From Comamonadaceae bacterium (GTDB taxonomy: Bacteria > Pseudomonadota > Gammaproteobacteria > Burkholderiales > Burkholderiaceae_C): DNA of 16,017 nucleotides. Positions 14,922 to 16,017 of the stretch are shown here, piece after piece. The DNA lies in assembly GCA_947372005.1 (NCBI GenBank), contig CANBRV010000023.1:1-16017 (forward strand). The letters are read 5' to 3'. Made by a program: the position numbers and the translations under genes. How positions within the stretch are numbered: position 1 is the first letter of the stretch; every line of letters starts with the position of its first letter. Below the pieces are notes generated by a model that worked only from the letters and a program-made list of their open reading frames with translations, searched no databases and was not told where the DNA came from.

Positions 14922-15755
14922 TTAGTTTGAGATGATTAATTTTTCCAGCTTGTTGTGACTGGCAAACCGGCGCAACCGACCGTCTTTTTTAATTTCTGAT
15001 AGAAAGGTATTGACGCGATTCAGCAAAGACGTATCACCTAAAGCCACTGCGTAAGCATAATTGGTTTCAAAAAATGTGGTGGGCGGCGCTATTACTTTTG
15101 CCCAATCAGTGAGGTCCGTCATACGAAGACTATAAGGATAGTCTGCCATAAAGGCGTCTGCACGGCCGGCTTCAACCTCTTGTTCACGAGTCATGGGCGC
15201 TTTAACTAAAAGAAGCTTAGCTTTTTTTAGTTGCTGCCGCATAACAGGCTCCATTACTGTTCCTGCTGCAACGGCTAAAACTCTATTAGGTTGATCTAAG
15301 TCTTCCCATTTATTGAGTGTGTTGTTGCTCCGTAGCGCGATGGCATAAATGTCGCTATGCAAATAGGCTTGCGTAAACTGTATCTTTTCTTGTCGCGCTG
15401 GGGTGATGCCAATCGCGTGCATAGCGATATCACAACGGTCTTGCTGCAGGGCATCAATTAATTGAGCAAAATTGCTATCGATATAACGGAGAGTAACGCC
15501 AAGCTCTCTTGCTAGATCTTTGGATATCTCAATATCAATACCCGACAATTGCCGAGTTTTAGGGTTGCGATATGTAATGCTGTAGTAGTCTGGCCAGATG
15601 CAGACCCTGAGCTCTTTGTTTTTTAATACTTGGTCAAGGCGTGCGGATTGAGCGTTGCAAGAAATGCTAAAGGCCATCAACGCAACTACTGTTGCTATGC
15701 AGCCAAGACATTGAAACATTTTTTTAATTAGACTCATTTGGATATTCTGACACAT
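14922..15755 (-). CDS. Periplasmic amino-acid-binding protein (SBP_bac_3 family), probably a sensor partner
   Basis: This 277-residue type-II periplasmic binding protein has an N-terminal signal peptide (Lys-Lys, then a hydrophobic stretch to about residue 32) and a likely cleavage at CNA before Gln-36. Family features are GIDIEISKDLARELGV, the FAQLIDALQQDRCDIAMHAI segment, GITPARQEKIQFTQ with Arg-121 that in the family grips the ligand alpha-carboxylate, and GRADAFMADYPYS with Asp-205 that binds the alpha-amino group. An amino acid ligand is therefore plausible. No ABC permease or ATPase gene lies beside it; the next gene, 15 bases downstream, is a membrane hybrid kinase, so signalling rather than transport is inferred. 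In-frame ATGs at 15737 and 15719 are alternatives; 15737 gives a more standard signal peptide, and no start has a clear ribosome binding site. Confidence 0.88.
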   Translation of the reverse strand: MCQNIQMSLIKKMFQCLGCIATVVALMAFSISCNAQSARLDQVLKNKELRVCIWPDYYSITYRNPKTRQLSGIDIEISKDLARELGVTLRYIDSNFAQLIDALQQDRCDIAMHAIGITPARQEKIQFTQAYLHSDIYAIALRSNNTLNKWEDLDQPNRVLAVAAGTVMEPVMRQQLKKAKLLLVKAPMTREQEVEAGRADAFMADYPYSLRMTDLTDWAKVIAPPTTFFETNYAYAVALGDTSLLNRVNTFLSEIKKDGRLRRFASHNKLEKLIISN

Positions 15756-15782
15756 TAGCGTGCGTTTTATTTTTTATGGCAA
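15754..15782 (-). promoter_or_regulatory. Candidate promoter of the four-gene signalling operon
   Basis: On the minus strand TTGCCA (15782-15777, five of six to the -35 consensus) is 17 bases from GCTAAT (15759-15754, four of six to the -10). Transcription would start near 15747, inside the longest reading of the binding-protein gene, which would make the ATG at 15737 the real start with a leader of about ten bases. The -35 abuts the preceding hairpin. Found by eye. Confidence 0.3.
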
Positions 15783-15812
15783 AAGCGCTACCGCGTTGAG
15801 CGATAGCGCTTT
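15781..15812 (-). terminator. Hairpin, probable terminator of the gene at the right edge
   Basis: AAAGCGCTA (15782-15790) and TAGCGCTTT (15804-15812) form a perfect 9-base stem; within the 13-base loop CGC (15792-15794) and GCG (15800-15802) can extend it past one mismatch. Read on the minus strand the stem ends in CGCTTTTG, with a short T-run, 36 bases after the stop of the right-edge gene. It separates that gene from the signalling operon. The T-run is short, so efficiency is uncertain. Confidence 0.6.
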
Positions 15813-15847
15813 ACGAGTTACCGGAAATGGATTGAAGTAGCGGGGAA

Positions 15848-16017
15848 TTATTTGGCGGCAACAACTAAATTGATCACATCAGAATAAGTGCCAGCAATAG
15901 CTTGGCTATTGCCGCTAAAGCTTACTAGCAACTTGCCTTGGCGACCAAACTGAGCTTTGTCACGGCCTGCAACGATTTTGCTTGCGATGCTGCCAGCGCC
16001 GTCATCGTAGCTAGCTT
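15848..16017 (-). CDS. C-terminal fragment of a secreted protein, possibly spore-coat-U/pilin-like (start outside window)
   Basis: A minus-strand frame enters from the right edge and ends at TAA 15848-15850, giving 55 residues that include YDDGAGSIASKIVAGRDKA, then GKLLVSFSGN and the end AGTYSDVINLVVAAK. The closing pattern, Ala-Gly-x-Tyr-Ser-Asp followed by alternating hydrophobic residues, is typical of the last strands of spore coat protein U (SCPU) domain proteins of proteobacterial chaperone-usher-type secretion clusters, which end in G.Y.D.v.v.v. The fragment has no cysteine and no membrane segment. The downstream hairpin fits a real gene end. The reading frame is fairly sure; the family name is a resemblance from memory on a short piece and could be another beta-sandwich secreted protein. 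Confidence 0.55.
   Translation of the reverse strand, partial: ASYDDGAGSIASKIVAGRDKAQFGRQGKLLVSFSGNSQAIAGTYSDVINLVVAAK

Noticed and set aside
9144..15755. Signalling operon as a chemotaxis or defence system
   Set aside because: No CheA, CheW, MCP, nuclease, TIR or toxin features were seen; all domains are sensor or phosphorelay parts.
14922..15755. Lipoprotein signal in the binding protein because of a Cys near residue 33
   Set aside because: The residues before this Cys (Phe-Ser-Ile-Ser) lack the Leu at -3 expected of a lipobox; ordinary signal peptidase cleavage after Ala-35 fits better.
1..16017. CRISPR arrays, insertion sequences, tRNA or rRNA genes
   Set aside because: No regularly spaced repeats, transposase motifs, terminal inverted repeats or cloverleaf patterns were noticed in either strand; short tRNA-like pieces cannot be fully excluded by eye.

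Overview
The window looks like chromosomal DNA from a betaproteobacterium, probably Burkholderiales. This rests on the gene content (a TRAP C4-dicarboxylate/sugar-acid type importer, a MobA-type 3-hydroxybenzoate 4-monooxygenase closely resembling the Comamonas enzyme as I remember it, an ACAD10/11-like acyl-CoA dehydrogenase) and on codon choice. No rRNA or tRNA gene was seen to fix the taxon, so the lineage is an inference. Genes are packed tightly: the longest stretch without a gene is about 107 bases, and there is no insertion sequence, CRISPR array or tRNA.

Left part (1-4003, plus strand): the 3' end of a DHDPS/NanA-family aldolase-like gene, a PfkB/ribokinase-family sugar kinase, and a complete three-part TRAP transporter (binding protein DctP, small membrane subunit DctQ, large subunit DctM). 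All follow one another with overlaps or very short gaps, so they are probably one catabolic operon importing an organic or sugar acid, phosphorylating a sugar-like intermediate and cleaving or condensing a keto acid. The substrate cannot be read from sequence.

Middle part (3996-9147): an aromatic-acid module. On the minus strand a FAD monooxygenase of the MobA type precedes a metal-dependent amidohydrolase-2-family (ACMSD-like) enzyme 18 bases downstream. They diverge from a LysR-type regulator across a 104-base region holding inverted repeats. After the regulator, an ACAD10/11-like acyl-CoA dehydrogenase stands alone on the plus strand.

Right part (9144-15755, minus strand): a four-gene signalling operon, visibly poorer in G+C than the rest. 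In transcription order it encodes a stand-alone periplasmic amino-acid-binding protein (SBP_bac_3), a membrane hybrid histidine kinase with a periplasmic sensor and two receiver domains, a FIST-domain sensor protein, and a soluble hybrid kinase ending in a receiver and an HPt domain. Two sensor proteins each sit directly before a hybrid kinase, only one HPt is present for the whole set, and no output regulator is encoded in the window. This is the most unusual part: it looks like a two-input phosphorelay joining a periplasmic ligand signal with a cytoplasmic FIST signal (a small ligand, or nitric oxide if the FIST protein is NosP-like).

At the right edge there is the C-terminal end of another minus-strand gene, possibly a spore-coat-U/pilin-like secreted protein, followed by a clear hairpin that separates it from the signalling operon.
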